Assembly: GCA_018713725.1 (NCBI GenBank)
Contig: DVOJ01000010.1
Span: 21,769 to 85,768 of the forward strand
Length of the DNA stretch: 64,000 bases
Direction of reading: 5' to 3'
From: Candidatus Caccopulliclostridium gallistercoris
GTDB taxonomy: Bacteria > Bacillota > Clostridia > Christensenellales > UBA1242
Positions 55,106-64,000 of the stretch are shown piece after piece; the stretch's first letter is position 1; each line of letters opens with the position of its first letter. The notes beneath the pieces were generated by a model. The model was given only the letters and a program-made list of their open reading frames with translations, was not told the origin of the DNA and made no database searches. The translations under genes were made by a program, and so were the position numbers.

Positions 55106-57769
55106 ATGGGACTATTTACATCGCAAAACAAATCTAGTTTAAAAAAGTTAAAGAAAATTACAGACAAGGTTTTAGAAAAAGAAGATTACTATAAAGCTAA
55201 AACAGATGAAGAACTTAGGGAGACCACAAACCTATTAAAAGAGCGCCTTAAAAACGGCGAAACGCTAAACGATATCTTGCCGGACGCCTATGCCTTAGTG
55301 CGCGAAGCCGCAGCAAGAGTTTTAAACATGCGTCATTTCCCAGTGCAAATTATGGGTGGAATTGCGCTTCATCAAGGTAGAATTGCAGAAATGGCAACAG
55401 GTGAAGGTAAAACGCTTGTGGCAACTCTTCCGGCATATTTAAACGCTCTTGCCGGCAAAGGCGTGCACGTTGTAACCGTCAACGAATATCTAGCAAAGCG
55501 TGACGCGGCTTGGATGGGAAAAGTTCATAGGTTCTTAGGGCTAACCGTTGGCGTTGCGCTCAGCGGCATGGAAGAACACAAAAAACGTGAAGCCTATAAC
55601 TGCGACATCACCTATGCCACAAACAACGAGCTTGGCTTTGACTATCTTCGTGACAACATGGTTGTTAGAAAGGATAGCCGTGTGCAGCGCGGGCACTATT
55701 TTGCAATCGTGGACGAAGTGGATAGCATTTTAATAGATGAAGCTAGAACGCCGCTCATTATTAGTGGTAGGGGAATGAAATCTAGCGAATCTTACTATTC
55801 TGCACAAAAGTTTGCTTTGAGCCTAAAAGCAGAAGAAGATTACGAAATTGAACCAAAGCAAAAGAGCATTCACTTAACGGAAACTGGTGCAACCAAGGCA
55901 GAAAGGTTCTTTAATGTAGATAACCTTTCCGACGTAAACTGCATTGAACTTAACCACTATATAATGAACGCCTTAAAAGCTAACTATATAATGAAAAGAG
56001 ATGAAAACTACATTGTAAAAGACGACGAAATTATAATCGTAGACGAGTTTACAGGTCGTTTGATGGCGGGCAGAAGATATTCGGACGGACTTCACCAAGC
56101 TATCGAAGCAAAGGAAGGCGTTAAAATTCGCGACGAAAATAAAACTCTTGCAACAATCACCTTCCAAAACTACTTCCGTTTGTATACAAAACTCAGCGGT
56201 ATGACAGGTACTGCGAAAACGGAAGAAGCAGAATTTAACGGCATATATAAGCTAGACGTTGTAACAATTCCAACCAACCGCCCAAATATTAGAAAGGACG
56301 AAACGGACATTGTTTACACCACAATAAATGGTAAAATTAACGCCATATTAGAAGAGGTTAAGGAAGTTCACGCCACAGGCAGACCTATTCTTATTGGTAC
56401 AATAACCATTGATAAGAGTGAAGAGCTATCTAAGGCGCTTAGAAGAGAAAAGATAAATCACGTAGTTTTAAATGCTAAAAATCACGAAATGGAAAGTGAA
56501 ATTGTGGCACAGGCAGGCAGAAAGGGCGCAGTAACAATTGCTACAAACATGGCAGGTCGTGGTACGGATATACTTCTTGGTGGTAACCCAGAGTTCATGG
56601 CAACCAAAAAGATGCGTGAAAAGAACTATTCCGACGAAGAAATTTCCTTTGCTACGTCTTACTTAAATTCAGACGATAAAAAGCTAATGGCTGCAAAGGA
56701 AGAGTACAATAAATTATACGCAGAGTTTAAAAAGACGACGGACGCCGAGAAAAAGGAAGTTGTGGAAGCTGGTGGCTTACACATAATTGGCACAGAAAGG
56801 CACGAATCTAGGCGTATTGATAACCAGTTACGTGGTCGTGCTGCACGTCAAGGCGACCCGGGTTCAAGCATATTCTTTGTATCACTTGAAGACGACTTAA
56901 TGCGCAGGTTTGGCGGCGACTATTTAAAGAAAGTAGCAGCTTTTTTAAGAGTTGACGAAAACACGCCACTTCAAATGAGAATGCTCTCTAAGCAAATTGA
57001 AAGGGCGCAAAAGAGAATTGAAAACCAGAACTATTCAGCAAGAAAAACCGTGCTTCAATTCGACGACGTTATGAACAAGCAACGTGAAATAATTTACTCG
57101 GAAAGAAACAGAGTGCTAGACGGCGCAGACGTTCACGAGCAAGTTATGGCAATGTTCCCAGATTACGTTACTGATCTTGTTAACAACTATCTAGACGTAA
57201 ACAAACCATATTTTGATTGGAAATTAGACCCGCTTAATAACGCGCTAGAAGATAAACTCTTCCCAAAAGGCACCAATTTAATTACCGAAGAGTTTGTAGA
57301 TGAATGTGAAGTTCAAGACGTTATAGACAAAATTTTAAAAGTTATCTACACCAAATATGAAGATAAAGTTGAAGAAGTTAAAAAGCTTGGCTTAAACTAC
57401 GCAGATTTTGAAAGATATATTCTTTTAAAAGTGGTAGACACGCTTTGGATTGACCATATAGACCAAATGACCATTCTTAGAAATGAAATAGGTCTTCGTG
57501 CGTATGGTAACCAAGACCCAATTGTAGCCTACAAGCGTGATGGCTTTGATATGTTCGACAACATGATAGACAAAATTAGGCAAGATACCTGTTCAATCCT
57601 ACTCAACGCAAAAATCAACGTAGAAAGAAGGGAAGAGCCCAAACAGCCCGTTTATCAACCAGTAGAAGTTGTAGAAGGCTCTAAAAAGAGTGATAAAACG
57701 GTAGGTAGAAACGACCTTTGTCCTTGTGGGAGTGGTAAGAAATACAAGAATTGTTGCGGCAAATCATAA
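55106..57769 (+). CDS. secA: Protein translocase ATPase SecA
   Basis: SecA drives export through SecYEG. The 887-residue product shows VQIMGGIALHQGRIAEMATG-EGKT (Walker A), DYLRDNM, IVDEVDSILIDEARTPLIISG (split across Walker B), ATNMAGRGTDILLGGN and RGRAARQGDPGSS. The C-terminal zinc-binding SEC-C tail is GRNDLCPCGSGKKYKNCCG, with all four ligands. ATG 55106 is preferred because GGAG ends five bases upstream; a GTG two codons earlier overlaps that site. The stop codon lies inside the left arm of a long inverted repeat. Confidence 0.97.
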   Translation: MGLFTSQNKSSLKKLKKITDKVLEKEDYYKAKTDEELRETTNLLKERLKNGETLNDILPDAYALVREAAARVLNMRHFPVQIMGGIALHQGRIAEMATGEGKTLVATLPAYLNALAGKGVHVVTVNEYLAKRDAAWMGKVHRFLGLTVGVALSGMEEHKKREAYNCDITYATNNELGFDYLRDNMVVRKDSRVQRGHYFAIVDEVDSILIDEARTPLIISGRGMKSSESYYSAQKFALSLKAEEDYEIEPKQKSIHLTETGATKAERFFNVDNLSDVNCIELNHYIMNALKANYIMKRDENYIVKDDEIIIVDEFTGRLMAGRRYSDGLHQAIEAKEGVKIRDENKTLATITFQNYFRLYTKLSGMTGTAKTEEAEFNGIYKLDVVTIPTNRPNIRKDETDIVYTTINGKINAILEEVKEVHATGRPILIGTITIDKSEELSKALRREKINHVVLNAKNHEMESEIVAQAGRKGAVTIATNMAGRGTDILLGGNPEFMATKKMREKNYSDEEISFATSYLNSDDKKLMAAKEEYNKLYAEFKKTTDAEKKEVVEAGGLHIIGTERHESRRIDNQLRGRAARQGDPGSSIFFVSLEDDLMRRFGGDYLKKVAAFLRVDENTPLQMRMLSKQIERAQKRIENQNYSARKTVLQFDDVMNKQREIIYSERNRVLDGADVHEQVMAMFPDYVTDLVNNYLDVNKPYFDWKLDPLNNALEDKLFPKGTNLITEEFVDECEVQDVIDKILKVIYTKYEDKVEEVKKLGLNYADFERYILLKVVDTLWIDHIDQMTILRNEIGLRAYGNQDPIVAYKRDGFDMFDNMIDKIRQDTCSILLNAKINVERREEPKQPVYQPVEVVEGSKKSDKTVGRNDLCPCGSGKKYKNCCGKS

Positions 57770-57890
57770 CGAATAAAAGCGTCGCCTAGCTGTGTTTCTG
57801 GCAAGCGTACCCAAACAGTCATGAACGTAGGTTCACTCCTGCTTGGGCACACTTGCCGAGCCTTGCTATGCTCGCTTTTATTCGTTATGA
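57764..57890. repeat. Large palindromic element behind secA
   Basis: Two perfect 18-base arms (57764-57781 and 57873-57890) form an inverted repeat that begins at the secA stop codon. A second, imperfect pair lies inside (ggcaagcgtacccaa with ttgggcacacttgcc). The 127-base unit can fold into one long hairpin. It might serve as a terminator or be a miniature mobile element. Confidence 0.75.
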
Positions 57891-58310
57891 CGCGTTTCTA
57901 TCTTAGTAATTTGTCTTGCTCGCTTTTCTGCGGTTTGACAATTCTTTGAATAAACTAATTTATTAAAAAATTTTTAGATATTTTTCTGTAAAATATCTAA
58001 AACAGTCATTTAGGAAACTAAACTCCTGCTTTGTGGCATTTTACGAGCCTTGTTCCGCTCGCTTTTCTGCGGTTTGATAATTCTTTGAATAAGCAGATTG
58101 TTGGCACACTTGCCGAGCCTTGTCTTATAACTTTTTGTGTTTGACTATAAATAATTATAGCAGAGCCACGCCTTCGTCATTTCGACCGAAAGGAATTTGG
58201 CTTTGGTCTTTAAATATAGTTAATGCTAGACATAGGGTTTGTATTTTTTTAAAAATTAATATGAAGTGGAGAAATCTCAGCTGCTCTAACATGCGTCAAA
58301 TTTTGGCGCA
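57891..58310. repeat. Intergenic repeat cluster between secA and the pseudouridine synthase
   Basis: No ORF here is convincing. The 35-base segment ctcgcttttctgcggtttgayaattctttgaataa, written here in pieces, occurs twice (57916-57951 and 58058-58093) with one difference. Another, ggcacacttgccgagccttg, occurs at 57845-57864 and 58103-58122. The part at about 58168-58288 is an inverted relative of 6794-6912: cgtcatttcgaccgaaa, aatgctagac and the exact 29-base segment at 58260-58288. Confidence 0.75.
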
Positions 58311-58327
58311 TTTTTAAAAAGGAAATC

Positions 58328-59182
58328 ATGAAAGAATTTATTGCAAAAGAAAATCTTAAACTTACAAAACTTGTTTTAAAAGAGTACCCAGAACTTAGTT
58401 TTGGTCAACTTTCTACTGCGCTAAAAAATAAGGATATTAGGCTTGATAACGTTAGAACGAATAAAGACGTTTTGGTTAACGTCGGCACAAAAGTTAGCGT
58501 GTATATAGATTTTGATAAGCTTGAAAGCAAAATAAAGCGAATTTATGAAGATGAAAATGTGCTTATTGTGTTTAAGCCTAGGGGAATAGAAGTTGTGGGC
58601 AATGCGTCCGATTTAGAGCACGTTTTGTTGCGTGAAGGCGTAAAAGTTTTTGCTTGTCATAGAATAGACGTGAACACGGAAGGGCTAGTAATGCTTGCTA
58701 AAAATAAAAGAGCGGAAGAAGAGCTTTTAAAGGCATTTAAAAATCATGCCGTGCATAAAGAGTACACCGCTTGGGTGTGCGGACATATGGAAAGAGAGCA
58801 AGATACATTAAAAGCCTATTTAATAAAAAATGCTGCCGCTTCCAGAGTGCAAGTTTTTTCAGAAGAAAAGAAGAATTCTAAGGAAATTATAACAAAATAT
58901 AAGGTGATGGAAGATTTAAAAACGTCGTCACTGCTTAGCGTTGAAATTTTAACTGGCAGAACGCATCAAATTCGCGCACATTTAGCTTTTATAGGTCACG
59001 CCGTAATTGGCGACGACAAATATGGAAATAGAGAAATAAATAAAGCTTTTTCCATGAAATATCAAGCGCTTACTGCAAGCAAACTTAAATTCAATTTAAC
59101 AGGCTTTTTAAGTTATTTAAATAATAAAACCTTTAAAGTTTCGCCCACATGGCTTGAAAACTTAAATAAAGATAGAATATAA
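58328..59182 (+). CDS. RluD-family RNA pseudouridine synthase
   Basis: The 284-residue product has an N-terminal S4-like RNA-binding domain (FGQLSTALKNKDIRLDNVRTN). The RluA/RluD catalytic domain follows, with the active-site Asp in HRIDVNTEGLVMLAKN and the motif TGRTHQIRAHLAFIGHAVIGDDKYG. Enzymes of this group isomerise uridines in rRNA or tRNA. The usual HRLDKxTSG is altered to HRIDVNTEG, which keeps the Asp. The target position cannot be predicted. AAAAGGAAATC precedes ATG 58328. Confidence 0.9.
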   Translation: MKEFIAKENLKLTKLVLKEYPELSFGQLSTALKNKDIRLDNVRTNKDVLVNVGTKVSVYIDFDKLESKIKRIYEDENVLIVFKPRGIEVVGNASDLEHVLLREGVKVFACHRIDVNTEGLVMLAKNKRAEEELLKAFKNHAVHKEYTAWVCGHMEREQDTLKAYLIKNAAASRVQVFSEEKKNSKEIITKYKVMEDLKTSSLLSVEILTGRTHQIRAHLAFIGHAVIGDDKYGNREINKAFSMKYQALTASKLKFNLTGFLSYLNNKTFKVSPTWLENLNKDRI

Positions 59183-59192
59183 CCTTATTCCC

Positions 59193-59222
59193 TTGACTAA
59201 TTTATTAAAAATTTATTAAACT
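59193..59222 (+). promoter_or_regulatory. Promoter of the GLUG protein gene
   Basis: TTGACT (59193-59198), 18 bases, TAAACT (59217-59222). The start ATG 59232 is only nine bases beyond, with no ribosome-binding site, so the mRNA is nearly leaderless. Confidence 0.5.
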
Positions 59223-59231
59223 ATAAATGAA

Positions 59232-61184
59232 ATGAAAAGCAAGGGGTTTAAAAATATATATTTTGTAACCATAATTGCACTAATAATAACTTTATGTGCA
59301 AGTTTTGTTTTTGTGCCCACAGAAACTAAGGCTGCCATAAGCTTAGGACTAGAAACGGATTCAAGCGGAGCTTATCTTGTAAGCAGTTTTGAAGATTTAG
59401 AGCATCTATCTGAATACGTATACACTGGCGGTTCTACTTCGGGCAAAACCTTTAAACTTACAAATAGCATAGATATGGAAAGCCAAAGTTTTATTCCAAT
59501 TGGAACTATATACAATGGCAAAACCTATTACTTTGACGGCACTTTTGACGGTCAAGGTTATACACTTTTAAATATTAATATAGATACAAAGTCCACCTAC
59601 GCCACAGGCGATTTAGGTATTTTTGGCTATTTAAACGGTACAGTAAAAAATTTATCTATATGCTATGGTGATATATATCTATCTACCACGGATAAAAGTG
59701 CAGGCGGAATAGTGGGTTCCATGTATGGCTCAGCTAAAGTAGAAAGGTGTTATAATTTAGGTACAAAAGTTTATACGTATAGCGGCGCTCGTTCTTTTAA
59801 TATAGGCGGAGTAGTTGGCTATCAAGATTCTTCTAGCTGCACGGTAACTCAGTGTTACAACCTTGGTGTAGTGGATAATAACGGAAGGTCAACCGCTAGG
59901 GCGGGCGGAATAGTAGGTAGCGCACTTGGAAACATTTCGGAATGCTTTAATAATGGCACAATAACATCTGGATCGACCTCCGCTACACTTACATATGCTG
60001 GCGGCATAACGGGGCAAGGTGGAACTATAAAAAATTGCTTTAATAAAGGTTCAGTTACGGCGCAGGCTAAGTCGAATACTATAACGGATTCAAATAAACA
60101 TGAAATAAATGCAGGCGATACGGTACAATACCTTTATGAAGGTTATGGTTATTATCAGGGTGGAAGACAAACGGAATACAAGTGGATTATTACTTATGTA
60201 GAAGACAAAATAGGTTCAACCTATGGAACCAAACGAGAAGCTTATGCAGGGGGAATTTCGGGTTATACGGGTACAACAATAAATTATTGCTACAATTTTG
60301 CCAACATTTCCGGCGGATATTCAAATATTAAATATACTATACATTATGTGTTTGGTGCGCAATCTTTGCAGTCAACGTACTTTTATGGAGATTATTATCA
60401 AACAACTATAAATGAAAACGTAAGTTTTGCTAATTCCATAGCAAATGGCTGCTCTTTTAATTATTGTTATGCAAATAAAAATACGGATTCTTCAGGGAAT
60501 AGTTTTTATACTTGTAATTATAATGTAACTCAAGAAGCTATACAAGTAAGCCCGAGAGATACTATTTATGGAAACACATTTAACTATATACAAGCAATAT
60601 TAGATAATAAATATACAATTTTTAACTGTGGGGCACACGGTTTTCACTCGCCTAAAAATAATCCGCATCCAACGGGTAAATATTCAAAAAGTTTTTCCAA
60701 TACTTCAAGTGCCAATTACACTCAAAAAGTAAATACATATTATTATTGCGCTCCATCTCTTGGTGGAGAAAATATTAGAGATGCAGGTTTGCAAAATTGT
60801 AGAGTTTCTATAACAAATAATGAAACAGGATCAAATAGGTCTATAATAATTAATTTACTTTATGATAGATACGATATTATAGAAGTACCTGCAGCTCCGG
60901 ATAAAGATGATGATTTGGGTTTTGCAGATGTAATTCCGTTCGGTGGAAGCGATACTAAACTTGACAAACAAAAAAGAGATCAGGATTATGACGGGAATAA
61001 GGCTAAAATAACGATAACTAATAATTTTGTGAGAAAACCGAGCTATGCTGACACAGGCGTTTTAACTTCCGTGCCTTCTACTTTTAGTAGTAGCATTTGG
61101 GGAGTAAACTCCTTAATTAACAACGGCAACCCATATCTTCGTTGTTTTTATTGGACAGATAGTGCACAAAGCTTTAATAATTAA
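59232..61184 (+). CDS. Secreted GLUG-repeat surface protein
   Basis: The 650-residue product starts with a signal peptide (residues 1-35, ending TKAA). A beta-helix-like region of GLUG-type repeats follows: GGIVGSMYGSAKVERCYNLG, GGVVGYQDSSSCTVTQCYNL, GGIVGSALGNISECFNNG, GGITGQGGTIKNCFNKG and GGISGYTGTTINYCYN. GLUG repeats occur in bacterial surface adhesins and protease-related proteins. The C-terminal 250 residues are Tyr/Asn/Ser-rich without recognised domains, and no cell-wall sorting signal is visible. It is probably secreted or loosely attached. Confidence 0.85.
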   Translation: MKSKGFKNIYFVTIIALIITLCASFVFVPTETKAAISLGLETDSSGAYLVSSFEDLEHLSEYVYTGGSTSGKTFKLTNSIDMESQSFIPIGTIYNGKTYYFDGTFDGQGYTLLNINIDTKSTYATGDLGIFGYLNGTVKNLSICYGDIYLSTTDKSAGGIVGSMYGSAKVERCYNLGTKVYTYSGARSFNIGGVVGYQDSSSCTVTQCYNLGVVDNNGRSTARAGGIVGSALGNISECFNNGTITSGSTSATLTYAGGITGQGGTIKNCFNKGSVTAQAKSNTITDSNKHEINAGDTVQYLYEGYGYYQGGRQTEYKWIITYVEDKIGSTYGTKREAYAGGISGYTGTTINYCYNFANISGGYSNIKYTIHYVFGAQSLQSTYFYGDYYQTTINENVSFANSIANGCSFNYCYANKNTDSSGNSFYTCNYNVTQEAIQVSPRDTIYGNTFNYIQAILDNKYTIFNCGAHGFHSPKNNPHPTGKYSKSFSNTSSANYTQKVNTYYYCAPSLGGENIRDAGLQNCRVSITNNETGSNRSIIINLLYDRYDIIEVPAAPDKDDDLGFADVIPFGGSDTKLDKQKRDQDYDGNKAKITITNNFVRKPSYADTGVLTSVPSTFSSSIWGVNSLINNGNPYLRCFYWTDSAQSFNN

Positions 61185-61230
61185 AATTTTTAATCATTTG
61201 ACTTTTTTTTAATTAGATAGTTATACTATT

Positions 61231-61261
61231 ACTTGCTCTTTTATTTTGGAGCAAGTTTTTT
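61231..61261 (+). terminator. Terminator of the GLUG protein gene
   Basis: The stem acttgctc/gagcaagt (61231-61238 with 61249-61256) with a 10-base loop is followed by T residues. Confidence 0.8.
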
Positions 61262-61275
61262 AATGTGTTTATTAG

Positions 61276-61482
61276 TTCTATATTAGTTCTTTAAAGTATA
61301 TTCATATAGACGGCGATAGAACTTTAACTGCTGCTTCGAATTTGGAAATGAATATGATGGGCGGTTCTACTTGGGTTCGAACGGATAGCCCGTACGAGCC
61401 TACGGATTGGACTAAAAATGTGGTAACTGAAATACCAACTACAAATAATGGCGGCTACTATCACCAAATGAGTGCATATTAA
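61276..61482 (+). pseudogene. C-terminal remnant of a second surface protein
   Basis: A 68-codon frame without its own start signal encodes KYIHIDGDRTLTAASNLEM, then GGSTWVRTDSPYEPTDWTKN and NNGGYYHQMSAY before TAA. The composition matches C-termini of GLUG-type surface proteins. It sits directly behind the GLUG gene and before a terminator. The 5' part is missing, so it is likely a decayed duplicate. Confidence 0.55.
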
Positions 61483-61490
61483 AATTTTCA

Positions 61491-61516
61491 ACAGCTCTAA
61501 TTTAGAGCTGTTTTTT
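61491..61516 (+). terminator. Terminator behind the surface-protein remnant
   Basis: The stem acagctct/agagctgt (61491-61498 with 61504-61511) and a T run follow the remnant's stop codon. Its survival supports the idea that a full gene once ended here. Confidence 0.8.
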
Positions 61517-61517
61517 A

Positions 61518-61817
61518 TATAGCTATATATAACAATATAATAAAAACTATTATATCGGTTGGCACAGTGTGTGGATTATCCCACGAAACTAAACTATCAA
61601 AATTTTGTTTTCAAGATAAATTTTTTTAAAATCTTGCCAAATTTGCAGGCATTTTTAAAACCTTTTTAAAAAATTTTTTATTTTCTTTTTAGCGTTTTTG
61701 TGGGCGTTTTGGTGCGTTTTGTCCTTACTACTTGCGGGGTGTTCGTGAACACGCCGAAGGGTGTTGATTTTCGCCAAAAAAAAGTTAAAAATTTTGTAAT
61801 TTTTTTTGAAAAAAGTG
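61518..61817. other. Non-coding AT-rich stretch before the rRNA promoter
   Basis: No ORF or repeat of note is visible. A short palindrome gtgttcgtgaacac lies near 61740, and the sequence becomes very T-rich towards the promoter, consistent with an upstream promoter element. Confidence 0.5.
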
Positions 61818-61847
61818 TTGACAAGGGGTATTTGTGTGTGGTATCAT
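61818..61847 (+). promoter_or_regulatory. Promoter directly upstream of the 23S rRNA gene
   Basis: TTGACA (61818-61823), 18 bases, TATCAT (61842-61847), preceded by an A/T-rich block. The segment 61848-62060 then forms the leader of the 23S gene. Confidence 0.65.
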
Positions 61848-62060
61848 GACCAAGCCTTGAAAGAAAGGAGGCAAGTTAGCCTAGCTTTTAAGGAGTAAAT
61901 AGAACCTTGACAACTGCATAATTAACAAATATCAAATATCAGTATTTGCGAGTATTAAAACTTTTAATATTAGTAAGTAATGCGTAATTTGGTATATTTC
62001 AATTTTAACGAAGAAGTTAATCTTTCGAAATAAGACTTTAAGCAAAAATGCTAAGAATCT
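61848..62060 (+). other. 23S rRNA leader / spacer-like sequence
   Basis: The leader contains ccttgacaactgcata, a version of the element found in the 16S-23S spacer just ahead of 23S in Clostridia (CTTGAAAACTGCATA type). It looks like the 3' end of a normal spacer joined to a promoter instead of to a 16S gene. No tRNA lies within it. Confidence 0.6.

Positions 62061-64000
<1,940 letters not shown>

Noticed and set aside
58120..58317. 65-codon frame upstream of the pseudouridine synthase
   Set aside because: It lies within the repeat cluster that recurs inverted near 6.8 kb and has no ribosome-binding site.

Overview
The window is AT-rich bacterial chromosome using the standard code (TAA, TAG and TGA stops all occur). 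Gene content points to a Bacillota/Clostridia-type, single-membrane bacterium: AddAB, RNase J, the rpsF-ssb-rpsR operon, LemA/DUF2207, YugP-type peptidases, DUF1385-PrmC-PrfA, lipoproteins with clear lipoboxes, SecA with a SEC-C tail and CCA-encoding tRNA genes. I cannot place it more precisely than an uncultured-looking Clostridia lineage.

Layout. 1-11.6 kb: a fused GlmU-acetyltransferase/GlmM protein running off the left edge, a MacB-type ABC exporter, small membrane proteins and lipoproteins, tRNA-Ser and tRNA-Pro, a guanylate-kinase-like protein, TilS, two tandem YugP-like peptidases, tRNA-Ala and an NfeD-like protein. 12-21 kb: an aconitase-X pair, LemA+DUF2207, GlmS, small exported proteins and DnaB. 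22-32 kb: a coiled-coil DNA-binding-type protein, AddB, AddA and a 971-residue membrane protein with eleven AT-hook-like motifs. 32-36 kb: a secreted protein with a frameshift near its end, then rpsR/ssb/rpsF. 36-46 kb: gyrB, a MazG-like protein and gyrA, then a TrmR-like methyltransferase, RNase J, a membrane protein, a 50-residue ORF and a DUF4097 protein. 46.7-55 kb: a DUF1385-PrmC fusion, prfA, a divergent NDK homologue, a stand-alone Hint-domain protein, a lipoprotein, membrane proteins, an ATP-grasp ligase and a GT4 glycosyltransferase. 55-64 kb: secA, a pseudouridine synthase, a GLUG surface protein with a decayed relative behind it, and the first two thirds of a 23S rRNA gene behind its own promoter.

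How the genes work together. GlmS and the GlmU/GlmM fusion cover three steps towards UDP-GlcNAc. DnaB, SSB, gyrase and AddAB serve replication and break repair. PrmC and PrfA are successive genes, with PrmC modifying the release factor. RNase J is followed directly by a TrmR-like gene.

Most notable: the acetyltransferase-GlmM fusion; the membrane-anchored AT-hook protein next to addAB; the DUF1385-PrmC fusion; the lone Hint protein; a recurring promoter geometry (-10 box, six bases, start codon) that predicts leaderless mRNAs for several genes; a 23S gene with no 16S in front; and a family of palindrome-rich intergenic repeats placed behind genes.
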